Shown here one piece after another: positions 21,227 to 32,799 of a stretch of 64,000 nt of DNA (the stretch's first letter is position 1; each line of letters opens with the position of its first letter). This stretch comes from Breviolum minutum Mf 1.05b.01. Lineage: Eukaryota; Sar; Dinophyceae; Suessiales; Symbiodiniaceae. The stretch spans positions 219,325 to 283,324 of the forward strand of contig DF239827.1 in assembly GCA_000507305.1 (NCBI GenBank). Reading direction: 5' to 3'. The notes below the pieces were generated by a model. The model did not search any database. It worked only from the letters and a program-made list of their open reading frames with translations, and was not told the origin of the DNA. The position numbers and the translations under genes were made by a program.

Positions 21227-21628
21227 TTGGAGGGTTTCCAGCTCGCTGATTCGAGTCGGGAGTACCGGGGGTATCCAAGTGAACGACTGGGGACCTATAG
21301 CAGGAGAGTGAAGAAGATGGTACTGATTTCCATCGTCGGTTGGAGGCGCCCCCTTTGTGAGGTTTGGCTGGCTACCAGGTCAAACTTTGAGATGCCAAGA
21401 TGGTCTAAAGATATCGAAAATTCCAGAGGAATTCAAGAAGTTTACATCGTAAATTCACCACACTTCGAGCATCTTCACTCTATAACAGCAAATTTACACC
21501 TTTTTCGGAATTGGAGGACGCCCCTTCATTCACCTTTTTTCCGGGGGCCCAATCTCTTCCTGTATTCTTCAAGTAAAAAAGATTCAGGTGAAAAAAATCG
21601 AGGGGGGAAGATCCTTTCGAAGTTGTAG
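21227..21628 (+). CDS. open frame, unknown protein
   Basis: A 133-codon plus frame ending in TAG, with SSREYRGYPSERLGTYSRRV, LCEVWLATRSNFEMPRWSKD and RGIQEVYIVNSPHFEHLHSI. Composition is protein-like until about 21540. Family E-like arms sit just upstream (21026-21130). No family recognised. Confidence 0.4.
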   Translation: MEGFQLADSSREYRGYPSERLGTYSRRVKKMVLISIVGWRRPLCEVWLATRSNFEMPRWSKDIENSRGIQEVYIVNSPHFEHLHSITANLHLFRNWRTPLHSPFFRGPNLFLYSSSKKDSGEKNRGGKILSKL

Positions 21629-23107
21629 AATCATTGGCTTCTCAGGGTGGTTTCATTTGTTTCAATTTAAGTTACAATTGTCATCATGTTCATCCCTGAA
21701 AGTTCATAGGTTCTTTCATTTTCGGTGTCAAACCACCTTTGAGCACCGTTTCGTTTTTGCTTCTGAAGCCGGATGAAAGATCAGATCAAGGAACCATATG
21801 ATGTTTTTATCGTGTGTTTTGGAGTTGTTATGATGGGCATATTATCATTTGTTTGTTCTGCTTTGCCTCTATTGTATGATGGTTGCCTGATTTACAGCGG
21901 GCAATCGTTACCTTGCTTCACGGATAGCCATCCATACCCACAGATGTACAAGCTGCACAACCGATAAAGCATATGTGCCAGGGTCGATCAATCCACACAG
22001 TCGACGAGTCTAAACTCCCATTATTTCGATATAGTAGGGGATGGTTATCATCCCATTATTAGGGCTTCATATACCCATTATCAGGGTTCCCTATTAAAGG
22101 TGGGATGACCATCCCCAATTCAGGGACTTTAGACCGTGGCACATATGTAACCAACAGAACGCTGTTATATCCTCAACATGTGCGTAGTATGGTTGCAAGC
22201 CACTTCCTGGCGCCACATTCTTGAGGTTTTGAACATATAGATTCATCATTATTCAGATTCATGTATTTTTAAGCATATGCATGCACTATGTAAATTTAGA
22301 TATATATATATATATATTCACTCCTTCTACGAATGAAATTGTAATTTGCAATATGCCTTTGTTTTGATGAGATGGGTCCAGCAACTCCAAGCCCTACAGA
22401 TTTTTGGCCAAATCTGACATAACATAGATTTCAATTTTACAAATACATACAAATACCTTGAGAACAAACAATAATTTTCCCCCAAATCTCCGGAATTTCC
22501 CTTCCTCCTTTTTGTCTTCCACATCCATGTTTCTATTCCACGGTATTGGTCGTTGACCGGTATTTCCACGGAGTTACCCTTCGGAGTGCCTTCAGGCCTT
22601 TGAGCAACGGCATACCTTCAGTCCTGAGTACTTGCCCACCTCACCACCTCCTTCACCGGCGGCCTGAGTTGTTCAACGGTGAAGCGTTGGAAAAGATGAC
22701 GGTTTAATGGTCGTGATCAAAATTGGGGGAGGGGAGGGGATGAGGGTGGCAGCCATATAAAAATGGCTGAGAGTCCTCGATTTTGGTGATTCTTGTTGGT
22801 GACATTTTTGTTTATCATTTTGTTAGGAAAAATTATCTAACCAATCTCCAAAGCCAACAATAAGAAACAAACGTGCACGTGTTCCTGCGAGACATGAACT
22901 TTGGAGGGATGATGCATGTCGTCATAATCGCAGCTGCTTTGCTCGGGACGCTTTGCATAGGATTTCTCTCATCCTGTATAAACATTTATAAACTTCATAA
23001 ATCCTTTTGATGTGCTACATGTATACCTACTACATTTGCTACAAACATATACGCCCATGACCTACATATATACCTCCATTTGAACAGCTCCACGATGATT
23101 CACCCAC
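21629..23107. other. non-coding with a nested foldback
   Basis: At 22012-22140, TCTAAACTCCCATTATTTCG and the downstream CCATCCCCAATTCAGGGAC form inverted arms around repeats of CCCATTAT(T/C)AGGG. A TATATA run lies at 22303-22316. No exon trusted. Confidence 0.4.
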
Positions 23108-23392
23108 TTGCCACTTGCAATACAGCTTGGTTGCTATCGTGGTTATAGTCCACTCATCGCATCTTATCTTGTGGTTCTAACCCAATATTATTCGTCCATG
23201 CATGGATATCTTGGTCAAGTATGTCCAGATTGGTGCTATAACTCACTTGCCAGCCGTGAACTACTGAAGTTTGGTTCCGTGACATCCTGCCATTTCCATC
23301 TCTGGCCGGCTAATGCCACCGCAAAAGCGGCCAGCACATCAGGCAACGGATTTTTGGAAGGGAATTTTGGGAAAGTTACAGTGGTTTTCTGG
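23108..23392 (+). CDS. exon candidate ending at a family C element
   Basis: The plus frame contains QVCPDWCYNSLASRELLKFG, FHLWPANATAKAASTSGNG and FLEGNFGKVTVVFW, and meets GGGTGGAGGTTTC of a family C element at 23393. The exon-like sequence stops exactly where the donor-like end of the element begins, which supports an intron there. Function unknown. Confidence 0.45.
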
Positions 23393-23490
23393 GTGGAGGT
23401 TTCAAATAGTCTTTATTTTCACCTTTACTTGGGAAAATGATCCAATTTGACTCATATGTTTCCATTTTTTCTTGAAACCACCACCTATAG
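23393..23490 (+). mobile_element. foldback element family C, intron-like borders
   Basis: GTGGAGGTTTCAAATAG at the left and CTTGAAACCACCACCTATAG at the right, with GT and AG as the outermost dinucleotides. Follows an exon-like frame. Confidence 0.75.
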
Positions 23491-23671
23491 TTTTGTTCTT
23501 TTTGCATTTGCACCCCAGACTCTCTGAAGTTTGACAGAACCCCGTTAAAAAGGACCATCCCAAAAGGAAATTTCATTTTCCAACCCTCAATTTTCGGTGG
23601 GGAGTAAGCATCGCATGGGCAGGAGTTCTGTCTAGCAGATAGGTTCTCGTTGGCAGTGACGACCATGAACA

Positions 23672-23914
23672 GTGAGCATGGGAGGTGGCCCATCATTTGA
23701 TAAGACACCTAATAAAGATACATTCCCTCGCACAAACATGGAAGTGGGCAAGGCGTCCCTGGCAGATGCGTTTTGTCTCCAAAAGGGGTCATTTTCCTCC
23801 ATGTTTGGTGGGAGTAAGAAGAAGAAGACTATCCATATTCTTGATGGCAGTTCTTTCCTACATTTTACACGACCCCCGGGATCTATGAAACCCGACGTAG
23901 ATTTGATGAGATAG
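23672..23914 (+). CDS. exon candidate, unknown protein
   Basis: An open frame reading SFDKTPNKDTFPRTNMEVGK, ASLADAFCLQKGSFSSMFGG and PPGSMKPDVDLMR to TAG. Protein-like throughout. An alternative frame (23685-23888) overlaps it but is basic and less natural. Confidence 0.45.
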   Translation: MSMGGGPSFDKTPNKDTFPRTNMEVGKASLADAFCLQKGSFSSMFGGSKKKKTIHILDGSSFLHFTRPPGSMKPDVDLMR

Positions 23915-24056
23915 ACTCAGCCAACCCAAACTGGCCTGCCATCATCACAGTAACTTTCACATTTAAGCAGTTGCTTTTCAGACTATGCATATGTACTGTA
24001 TATTTTTTTTGTATCTATATGTCTGTACAAAATCTACCAGACCAGACAATCCTAAG

Positions 24057-24311
24057 CCAATGTCATTTTTCTTGGATGAACACGTTCTGCCTCAGAGGCC
24101 CCCAGTGCCAAGCGGCGAAAGCGTGAGGAGGGACACCCGAAGTGGCGAAGATGAAAAGGATATGAAAACTGAAAGCATCAAAAATGTGGAGCTTTGGATG
24201 CTGATTCGAGCTATTTTTCAGTTTCCATGTTATTTTGCCGATTCGGGAAAAGATATAATTAATTATGCCAATGCCTTCAAAAATATTGACAGCATACAAC
24301 AGCAGTCATAA
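24057..24311 (+). CDS. probable terminal exon, unknown protein
   Basis: The frame reads MSFFLDEHVLPQRPPVPSGE, SVRRDTRSGEDEKDMKTESI and KNVELWMLIRAIFQFPCYFA, ending in NIDSIQQQS and TAA. A proline-rich and acidic linker leads into a hydrophobic helix. No domain recognised. Confidence 0.45.
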   Translation, partial: PMSFFLDEHVLPQRPPVPSGESVRRDTRSGEDEKDMKTESIKNVELWMLIRAIFQFPCYFADSGKDIINYANAFKNIDSIQQQS

Positions 24312-24562
24312 GCTTCCTTGTCTCCCCAACAGTCTTGTCAATCAGTAGTCAGTTGATTCAAATTGATGGGCGTTTCATACTAGCTGCAGGTTTTGTTTTG
24401 CAAACTATTTGTCGAATATTGATGAATATTGTCTATATATTATTTGATCACATTGAAGAAGATGTTTTGTTGCTCACTATCATTGGTTGATTTCAGAAAT
24501 GTTTCATCAATCATGTTTCATGTTTATCAACCAAAAAGTGAGAAGATTGACAGGTTGTTCCC

Positions 24563-24745
24563 ATGGTTAAAGTCGCTAATCGCAAATTTCTTGCTAGACA
24601 GGGGGGCATCGAAGGTGACCAAGTATCCAAAGAATTCCTTGAAAAATTGGATTCAATGAGATTGGCTACAGGTCCAATTTGGATTGTTTCACGTCCAAAC
24701 GTCCCAATGATACTCCAAGTTCTGTTACCATTTTGGCCAGGATAG
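24563..24745 (+). CDS. exon candidate, unknown protein
   Basis: Reads VKVANRKFLARQGGIEGDQV, SKEFLEKLDSMRLATGPIWI and VSRPNVPMILQVLLPFWPG, then TAG. The composition is convincingly protein-like. It sits between two other plus-strand candidates, so one gene may span 23.1-25.1 kb. Confidence 0.45.
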   Translation: MVKVANRKFLARQGGIEGDQVSKEFLEKLDSMRLATGPIWIVSRPNVPMILQVLLPFWPG

Positions 24746-24823
24746 AAAAGCCTGTAGCCTCGAAGAAATAGCACTTCCCAAAAGGAAAGTATCGTGTCCC
24801 AACTCACAATCATCCATTTTTTA

Positions 24824-25060
24824 AGGGCTTTTGCCTCCTCAACCGCGCCACTCCAGGAGACGACTTCGTGGTACGAAACTTATGCTGGTGGAAAAGCGGA
24901 CTATTACAAGAACTACATGGATAAGGAGCGTTGCATCCGGGATATTAGCAACACGGAGTTTTTGGCTTTTTGTGGGGAATCACCAAGATTCAGCAAGAGT
25001 TTCTTGAAATGTATTATGTTGAGTATAGTTTTTGTTGGTGAAACCCATGTGAATAGATAG
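24824..25060 (+). CDS. exon candidate, unknown protein
   Basis: Reads FASSTAPLQETTSWYETYAG, GKADYYKNYMDKERCIRDIS and NTEFLAFCGESPRFSKSF before a less convincing hydrophobic end and TAG. Rich in Tyr and charged residues. No family recognised. Confidence 0.45.
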   Translation, partial: RAFASSTAPLQETTSWYETYAGGKADYYKNYMDKERCIRDISNTEFLAFCGESPRFSKSFLKCIMLSIVFVGETHVNR

Positions 25061-25918
25061 ATGGGAGGTGTTTCATAAAATAAGTTCTCTTTGGGACACT
25101 TTGAGACCCTACAGGCTTCATCATAAGATTGGCTGGATGGTAAAGACAGGATGAAACTTGAAACTGTCCCATTCTGATGGTTTCTTTCATGTTTTCCCAC
25201 GCGAAAGCATCTGTGCTACAGTAATATGTGTATGTTACCTTGATGTATGCTGTTTTATTTGCCTTTACGTCGGATCTCCTCAAAATCCAAATCTCCAGAA
25301 ACCACCAGATTACGATGTGATATGGTGGTCGGAGTTGGTGAAAAAAGCCCGCTGACTTGATGTCAGGAGTGGGGTGTGCCGATTCACGGTCCGGGAAAAA
25401 GTCGCCACTTTTCGGAAAAGTTCCATCATTGGTTGGGCTTGGTTGGTTTCGGCTCCCCCCGAAAAGGATTGGAATAAAGTGTTTGTGTGTATTTGATTCG
25501 AATCATTCCTGGTTTTTGGCAGTACATACTACATACTAGTTACTAGACTATGTGAATATATGTCATTTGAATCATCATTTTCGTGGGGTGTATACTTGTG
25601 TTTCAGCTTTTTTGCTGCACTGGGCATTGAACAGAATTTTCTCTTTGATAAGGGGTATCAACTATTTTGTTCGGATTGATTTTTTCCCAGACTTCCACCT
25701 TGAAATTGGGAATGAAGCTTATAGAAAATGGTTGGGTTGACCTCATTTGGTTTTGTGTCGACAATTCTTAGGTACGAATTCTGCTGATTGCGTGTAGCTG
25801 GAAACCATGAGAAGTGGGGTTTGGTCCAAGCCCCAGTTACACTACTTCGCTAGTAAGTTCATGTTTTAGGTCCAAGGCACTCCAAGACACAAATCCCATC
25901 ATCGTCAACCTCATCGTT

Positions 25919-26154
<236 letters not shown>

Positions 26155-26806
26155 CATAAGAAACCTCATGTTTTGAATGATGTTCGCAGCATAGGTGAAG
26201 TTGCTGGGTGGGGGGAATGCCCAAAGAACCACCTGTTGGTTTGAAACTACCTTGGATCGAAACTCGTATGTGTTTAATTGTTTTTACATTGATAGAGAAT
26301 TCATTCAAACTTTCCCGAAGTCCCTTTTTTAGAAACTTTTAGTTGGGGAAAGTTTCACAGTGGGGTCTTTATATAGACATGTTGTAGGCATTGCACCATT
26401 GAGATCGAAAAAAATTGCCTCAACATTGAGTCGAGACCACCTGTTGAATATTGCCTGGAACATCCACCCTGACACCCAAAAACTAACATTCATAGCAATG
26501 GAATATCAATCAATGGAATGATGGTATGTATCACGAAAATTGTGATTTTCTCCATGGCGAATGTTGAAAGGCTCCTAGCTTAAGCTTGGTAATTGACTAT
26601 AAGGAGGGCAGAATGCAGGGAAACATCTTCGGGCCGTTTCAAGGGGACCAATTGACCTAGTCGTGGTCATTGCCCCCAAGTGGAATTCCCAAAAAACATC
26701 TGCGTGTTTGGTCATGTTTATCTACTATCCAAGGGCCCCAGCAAACGAAAAATTACACCTGGCCTCGATTGAGGTGACAACAAACTCTTCGAAATGTTGA
26801 GCTTAG

Positions 26807-27031
26807 AAGGTGCTCAAGCTGGGCTCAGTTGGGATACCATTCTTCGAAAGCGCAAGGCAGGGTTGTCCAACGGAAAAACACGACACCCTTCCGGAAAAAG
26901 AGGGGAATGGTATTTGCGTTGGCAAACAAAAAAAGTTGTTGAAAGTTGCTAAGTTTCAGGAACATGCCGACTCTGGACCTTCACTTTTAAAGCAATTTTG
27001 CTTGGCAAGATGTTTCGGCTGGTTTCAATAA
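26807..27031 (+). CDS. exon candidate, unknown protein
   Basis: Starts after gagcttagaag and reads VLKLGSVGIPFFESARQGCP, EKEGNGICVGKQKKLLKVAK and FQEHADSGPSLLKQF to TAA. Protein-like. No family recognised. Confidence 0.4.
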   Translation, partial: KVLKLGSVGIPFFESARQGCPTEKHDTLPEKEGNGICVGKQKKLLKVAKFQEHADSGPSLLKQFCLARCFGWFQ

Positions 27032-28028
27032 TTTCGTTCAAGAGTTGACAATTTGTTTCATCCTATTTGGACAAGTTTTGGATATGTTACCCAGGCATCG
27101 CAGGAATCATACCAGCTTGCACCAATTCACCCAGGGAGTCGAATCATGGCCCGCATGGCCAAGCACGCAGATTTTTGACATCAACGAGCCTGTGAAAAAT
27201 TTCTGAATCCGGGATAAAGCTTGCCCCACCATACTTGACATCACATATTTGTAGCCTCTGATTTTGCCGGTTGACATCACTGGGAAGGTTGACATCATCC
27301 CGTTTTTCCCTTTCATCCTCGGTATCTAAGGCCTATCGCTTGGCTTTTGACAACTTTGACCTAAAAACCGTTGCTGCTCCTCGGTGTAAACTGTGCGGTT
27401 TTTCGGGTCGAGTTGTCACCAATTTGTAGACCCAAAATATAACAGGCTTGGGTTACAAGCACATATACAGCTAGTGATAAAATCTGATAAAGAAACATAG
27501 TACTTGGGACAGCTTGGGATGTCAATTAACTTGTCAATTGATATGTTGTTTGCCTTTACCAGCAGGATTAATTACATGCAATTATTGGGCAGCATCAAAA
27601 AAAAACAGAGTTGTGTCTTGAAAAAGGAAAAGCTGTCAGCCAGTTCCTTCCTTATGCTTGGGAACAATGAGTTGTTAGGTTTCTTTCTTTTGTTGGAACT
27701 CCGAACTGTTTGTCAATTCATTTTGGTCCGTGTTTTTTGGTGAAGCTTTCAAGCATTGCCGAGGCCTATCCGCCGAGTAAAGTGACAGCATTGTTGAAAA
27801 GTCCGGGAGAGGGCAGTGCTGTCATTGTGAAGAATCGTAGCAAGATAGCAACTTGGTCCTACCTTATTCAGTGAATGTTGAAAACTTTTGGGTCGAGAGA
27901 GGGGCAGGATTCTGGCAAGTAAGAGGTGGTACACAATATACTGGCAATAAAATACTACATGGCTTCCACCCACCTGGTGTCGCGATAACCAGGATCCTCC
28001 CTTCATGGAAACTAGGACTTTTCACTGA
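27032..28028. other. no firm gene
   Basis: A minus frame 27316-27107 (GKIRGYKYVMSSMVGQALSR) and plus frames at 27.5 kb are open but lack borders. Nothing recognised. Confidence 0.35.
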
Positions 28029-28403
28029 TTATTTACAAGCCTCGCCTTCACTGCTGGCCCTGCGTGAGTGGCACTGCTCTGGCCGACAGCGCGCATAGCT
28101 GTCTTTTTTGTCGCAGCCTCTTTTGTCTCTGGGGCCGTGATACGCTGTGCCATGAAAATCCTGCCCTGAAAGATTATTCGAGATGCTAGGAAAAGTAGGA
28201 AAAGCAGACAAACATGTTGTTTTTGAACGATGCCCCGAACGATGCCCAAACGATGCCTGCCCTGATGAAAGCAGCGCTTGCCGAGAGCACAGAGCATTAA
28301 GCCAAAGCTCGCGCACTCGCGCTGACCACACACGCCAGCCAAGCACCTTGCACTTCCTTCGCACATTATGATGCTACGCCCCTTGTGAAAGGACAAACGA
28401 AAG
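28029..28403 (-). other. GC-rich segment downstream of the tRNA-like head
   Basis: On the minus strand this GC-rich stretch follows the tRNA-like sequence directly and could be the body of a SINE. Overlapping frames are open on both strands (for example 28364-28029 minus), which fits compositional bias rather than coding. No repeat copy elsewhere in the window confirms it. Confidence 0.3.
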
Positions 28404-28477
28404 CAGCCAAGGCCGGATTCGAACCAGGTACCTTGCGGTTGTTAGCCGTCCGCACTAACCACTGAGCTAAGTTGACT
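28404..28477 (-). tRNA. tRNA-like sequence or tRNA-derived SINE head
   Basis: On the minus strand there is an A-box-like TAGCTCAGTGG and a perfect B box GGTTCGAATCC with the right spacing for a tRNA. A 7-base anticodon loop CTAACAA would give anticodon AAC (Val). Six of seven acceptor pairs are possible (AGTCAAC with CTTGGCT), but the anticodon stem has only three good pairs and there is one extra base before the D stem. The promoter boxes are intact and the fold is degenerate, so a tRNA pseudogene or a tRNA-derived SINE is more likely than a working tRNA. Confidence 0.55.
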
Positions 28478-28943
28478 CTGACATGGTTATGGAAACTAGA
28501 AATCCTAAAAGAAAAACAAACGACCGTTGCGCGCCCCTTCCAAAAAAATGGGGCCGGTGGATTGGAGGCAGTTTTTTTTTTGGGCGGTGGATGATCAGCG
28601 CTGTGGTGAAGCATTAGAGCTGGGTGGGTCAGATCTAGATCATGATAGTGGCATCCCCTTACAAGTAAGTACTGAGATCAGGACCATGTATCCAAACCAC
28701 GTAAAACGATGGGGCCCCCACCCAGAACGATGCCCTAGACTTTCAGACAAGCAGGCCAGCAAGGAATTTTGACAGAGCCTCACATGGTTTCAACGGATTG
28801 TTTCGGATGAGCTTCCTAGGCCATTGGAAACCTCAAAAAAAACAAGTATAGCTCAACCAAAGGTGCCATGAATTGTAGTTGTATATCTCATTGTGCCACC
28901 TTAATGTCGCTGTTTGATGCTGGGTGTGTGTTCCCTTGCAGAG

Positions 28944-29197
28944 AAATGGCACCTAGAAAGGTTTGGTTGAATCAAAAAAACAAAAAATCGCACACAAGTT
29001 GTCAGCAAACTATTGATTCAACTTGTGGTTGCGCCTTTGCAACTTGTGTTTTTCTGTTGTTTTTTTTGGGCGGGACTGGCAAGTCATTAGACAACCAAAA
29101 AGATGTCAGGGCCAAGGTTTGCCAAGGTTTGGGGCAGCAAATAATGGAGAGGAGAATGCAGATTATCGGACCCCTTGTGGTTCATTGGCTTAGCTAA
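28944..29197 (+). CDS. weak exon candidate
   Basis: After cccttgcag a frame reads MAPRKVWLNQKNKKSHTSCQ and, later, GTGKSLDNQKDVRAKVCQGL and QQIMERRMQIIGPLVVHWLS to TAA. The middle is hydrophobic and doubtful. GGTGKS alone is not enough to call a P-loop protein. Confidence 0.3.
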
Positions 29198-29402
29198 TGC
29201 TTAGTCGTATTAGTCTGATCGAACAAAAATACCAAATCCGTGGATTCTCTGAAAAAAGGGGTCTGGATGGCTGCACCAAATAGTGGTATTCTAAAACGAA
29301 CTCGCCTCAGCTGACCAGTGGTTTACAAAAACCCATCAAACAGTTATGTTGTTTCCAGATGTTTTGCGTGCTCTGTGTGTGTGTGCGTGTGTCTTACATT
29401 TA

Positions 29403-29512
29403 AGGGGGGATTCTCCTGAAGTCCATGTTTTCTTCCATCAATTCCTCCAGTGATTTGTTGGGGGCACCGGTTGGTATTAGCCTACGACTTATGACGGGGA
29501 CAAGGGGTTTAC
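29403..29512 (-). CDS. minus-strand exon candidate
   Basis: On the minus strand, after a CCAG, the frame reads ISRRLIPTGAPNKSLEELME, then ENMDFRRIPP. The plus strand has stops here. The composition is strongly protein-like, making this one of the better minus exons. Confidence 0.45.
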
Positions 29513-31878
29513 TGGAGCATACTGGAGCTATAAATAATAAATAAATAAATGTAGTATACACAATATATAATACATATATACATATATATTTATATCCCCT
29601 ACAACTTATGACTAGGGGACCCATTCTTGGACCCTCCTGGACTCACCTAGTCGTTCAAAATCCGGGAAGATCCTTGACTTGGGGACAAATCAGGAAAGCG
29701 TCATCCGAAACGCCAAGCTTTGTTTGCAAGCGGCCGAGGCGGAGCCTTTTTTTTCCAAAAGATCGAAATTAACGAAATGATGTGAAATTCAAAAATGAAT
29801 AGAACAAGCAGCGGGCCCCCGTCAGAACATATGAAATCATTTTTGGAAACAAACATTTCGGCAAGAAGTTGTTGGTGTTGTTGGCTTTCCTAAAACAAGA
29901 CATAGAAGTGGAACATTTGCATCCTGTTTTTAAACAAAGTCATCTTCCAGGTGCACCTTGTCGCGAACTTTGAAGGAATGCGATGTTTTAAGGCTCAGCA
30001 GTTTTAATGAGGTATGATGTGTATATATGTTCCAGGTTCCGGGTCCCCCCCCACCCCCCCCTGCCATGGTCATGGTCATAACATCAACCCCCCTCCCCCC
30101 TGTGGAATGGGTGGGTCCTGGGAAGGGGTGGGGGTCATCCAGCCAACAGCAATGCAACTGGTAGGATAAGATGAAGAAAGTTGATTTCAAGCAAGAGAAG
30201 CATGTATGCTGAAATAAGTTACATGTTAANNNNNNNNNNNNNNNNNNNNNNNNNNNNNNNNNNNNNNNNNNNNNNNNNNNNNNNNNNNNNNNNNNNNNNN
30301 NNNNNNNNNNNNNNNNNNNNNNNNNNNNNNNNNNNNNNNNNNNNNNNNNNNNNNNNNNNNNNNNNNNNNNNNNNNNNNNNNNNNNNNNNNNNNNNNNNNN
30401 NNNNNNNNNNNNNNNNNNNNNNNNNNNNNNNNNNNNNNNNNNNNNNNNNNNNNNNNNNNNNNNNNNNNNNNNNNNNNNNNNNNNNNNNNNNNNNNNNNNN
30501 NNNNNNNNNNNNNNNNNNNNNNNNNNNNNNNNNNNNNNNNNNNNNNNNNNNNNNNNTTGCAGGGTTGCGGACCGCACCAGCAACCCACCATGCAAAAAAC
30601 ACTGCAAATACAACGTTTTCATGCGGAATGCTGCAAAACGCAGGTTTTGGGACCATACCATGTGGGGAGGGGGGTTGGTAGCGAACCGCGAACCGGGATC
30701 ATACTCGTATATAATTAATATGTTGGATCTAACCCCCCTCCCAGGGTGCTAGTCACCATCCAGATTATATATCTCCCATTTCTAGTAGGGAATCCTGATA
30801 AACCCTGGGGGGGTGGATCAAATCTATGTGTATAATTGCGTATACGGAAACTCACGTGGAAGCTGAAAATGATAGCCTTCAAAAGGAATCTCCTCTTCCA
30901 GGTGTTCATTTTTCAGGTTCCATGTTAATATAATGTATGTATATGCATATATATTCCCGGGTCTGGCCAGGGAACCAGAATCATGGAAAATCACATAACC
31001 CCATGGACAATGTATTTCACATTGCACACATGATTGATCACCTACTATGCAGTGCTGCTGTTGTTTAATAGAGTGGAGGTATACATACCCGCACACAAAG
31101 CCGTGTGAGTATTATTATACTCATAGTAGCTCTGGACGTTTGCCCTGCTTGATTTGCTGCACAAGCCATTGATGATTTGGTAAAAACCTCCTTGTTGGCC
31201 TCTCTCATCTACATTAGGGCAATCCCAGCCTCCCAGCAACAGTGACCACCAGGATTTGTTGGTTCTGAGTGGGGGATATCTGTGAACCTTTACTTTTCAG
31301 TGGCATCCTGGTGGATCAGGATATCCACACATGTATTGTTGTTATGTCGTTATTACTACCTTTGAAAAGGAAAATCATCTTCCAAACTTCTGTTTTTGGG
31401 TTAATTCTTAATTTTCTGGGTGTATTCAATAATTGCTATTATTGTATTATTTAATGTTGCCAACTGGTTTTCTCTTCTCAATGTTGATGACTCAGCAACT
31501 CCACATCAATCTGGATTCCAAACATTTTTTCTTAAAGCCAGCAAGCCTATCGGCAAGGAATCTGGATCTTTCTGCAAATTTCTCTGGTACCTCGGTCAGT
31601 GAGATCAGAACCGGGTCCTCCGTATGGGTGGCCCCTTGGTTTTGGGATGCTCCCCTTCCTAGTAACAGTCGCAAATGAAGGTTAAGTTTGGGATCCGCTG
31701 CTTAAGAATAAGTTTCCATCCTGGTGGTGACTGTTGCTGGAAAGAGGAGAAATGCGAAAGTAACATCTCGCAAGAAAGTCCTCCGAAACGGGTTGACAAT
31801 GTTTTTTTCGTAACTAGACACCACTAGATTTTGGATGATTTTGGGGGGTCCCGGGTTTTGAGATACTCTTAAAGGGAC
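29513..31878. other. mostly non-coding around the gap
   Basis: Includes C- and G-rich tracts (30045-30130), a family K-like segment at 30721-30800 (GTTGGATCTAACCCCCCT), a family F-like pair of arms near 30880-30930, and another family K-like end (CCTGGTGGTGACTGTTGCTGG) near 31720. No exon trusted. Confidence 0.4.
30230..30556. other. assembly gap (Ns)
   Basis: 327 undetermined bases. The right flank (30557-30655) contains AACGCAGGTTTTGG, whose complement resembles the unique sequence after the satellite at 58955-58985. Confidence 1.
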
Positions 31879-32166
31879 ATGGTGGCACTTGCGATGGATT
31901 TCTTCACACATGCATGTATCTCTACAGAAGTAGATACAAAGACGAGGAGAGAGGCAAACCAAGTACAGCAACTCCCCCTTGAAGGACTCATTTTTCAATC
32001 CTATCCAAACGTGTTTGAACAGTTTGCCTTTTGGTGCATCAAAAGTGCATCCCCAACCAAACAGGTCACGACTCTTTTTTGGAAATCTCAACAGTTGGCA
32101 AAAGAAGAGGTTGTTGGAGTTGTGTACTGCCTGAATTCTGCAAATGAATGCTCAAGTTTTAAATGC
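31879..32166 (+). CDS. exon candidate, unknown protein
   Basis: A 111-codon plus frame with TKTRREANQVQQLPLEGLIF, VFEQFAFWCIKSASPTKQVT and FWKSQQLAKEEVVGVVYCLN. The last codons run into a family K-like repeat (GTTGGATCTACCCCCC at 32174), so the true exon probably ends before it. The minus strand is also open (129 codons). Plus looks better. Confidence 0.4.
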
Positions 32167-32799
32167 AGTATTGTTGGATCTACCCCCCGGGCCCCAGCAA
32201 CAGTCACATTTTGACGTTCGCCGCAACGTTCAACGCTTCCCGGTATTCAGGAGTAGGTTTGAACAGTTGTGCCAAGTAACCGCAAATGAAGGTTTATCAG
32301 GATTACCTAACCAAAAACGTAATGTCATCCTGGTGCTGAGTGGCATCCTGGCTGCCTTTGGACCCCCAAAAATGAAGATTTTAGACCCCCAAAAAATGGG
32401 CAAACTAACCCAAAATATCCAACCGTATTTTAGTTGGCCATGGAAGTGTCAATGTCATTTACTCGCAGCCTTGGCTCTCCTTGGTGTTTTTTGTTGAAGG
32501 ACGTCGGTTGTTGTATATCATTTTTTAAAGTTCCACAATACTTACATAGATGATCATAGATATTCTTAATATGTCTTAATATGAAAGTCTTTATTACTTC
32601 ACAGAAGTATAATTTCATTAAGATTCATATTTGTCATCTAAGTTCATTAAGATTCAAATTTGTCATCTAGTTTCATTAAAATTCACATTGGTCAGATATT
32701 AAGATGTTCCTTCTTGAATCAAACTTGAATTCACAAAGTCAACTGAAACAATCCTTCGATCTTGTGCTTCACCAAAATTCGCGCGTGCTTTCCATCGCC

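Noticed and set aside
28940-29197. GGTGKS as a P-loop
   Set aside because: The preceding residues are a hydrophobic run with no Walker context and the frame is doubtful.
29930-30681. Frames spanning the first gap
   Set aside because: Consist largely of undetermined residues.
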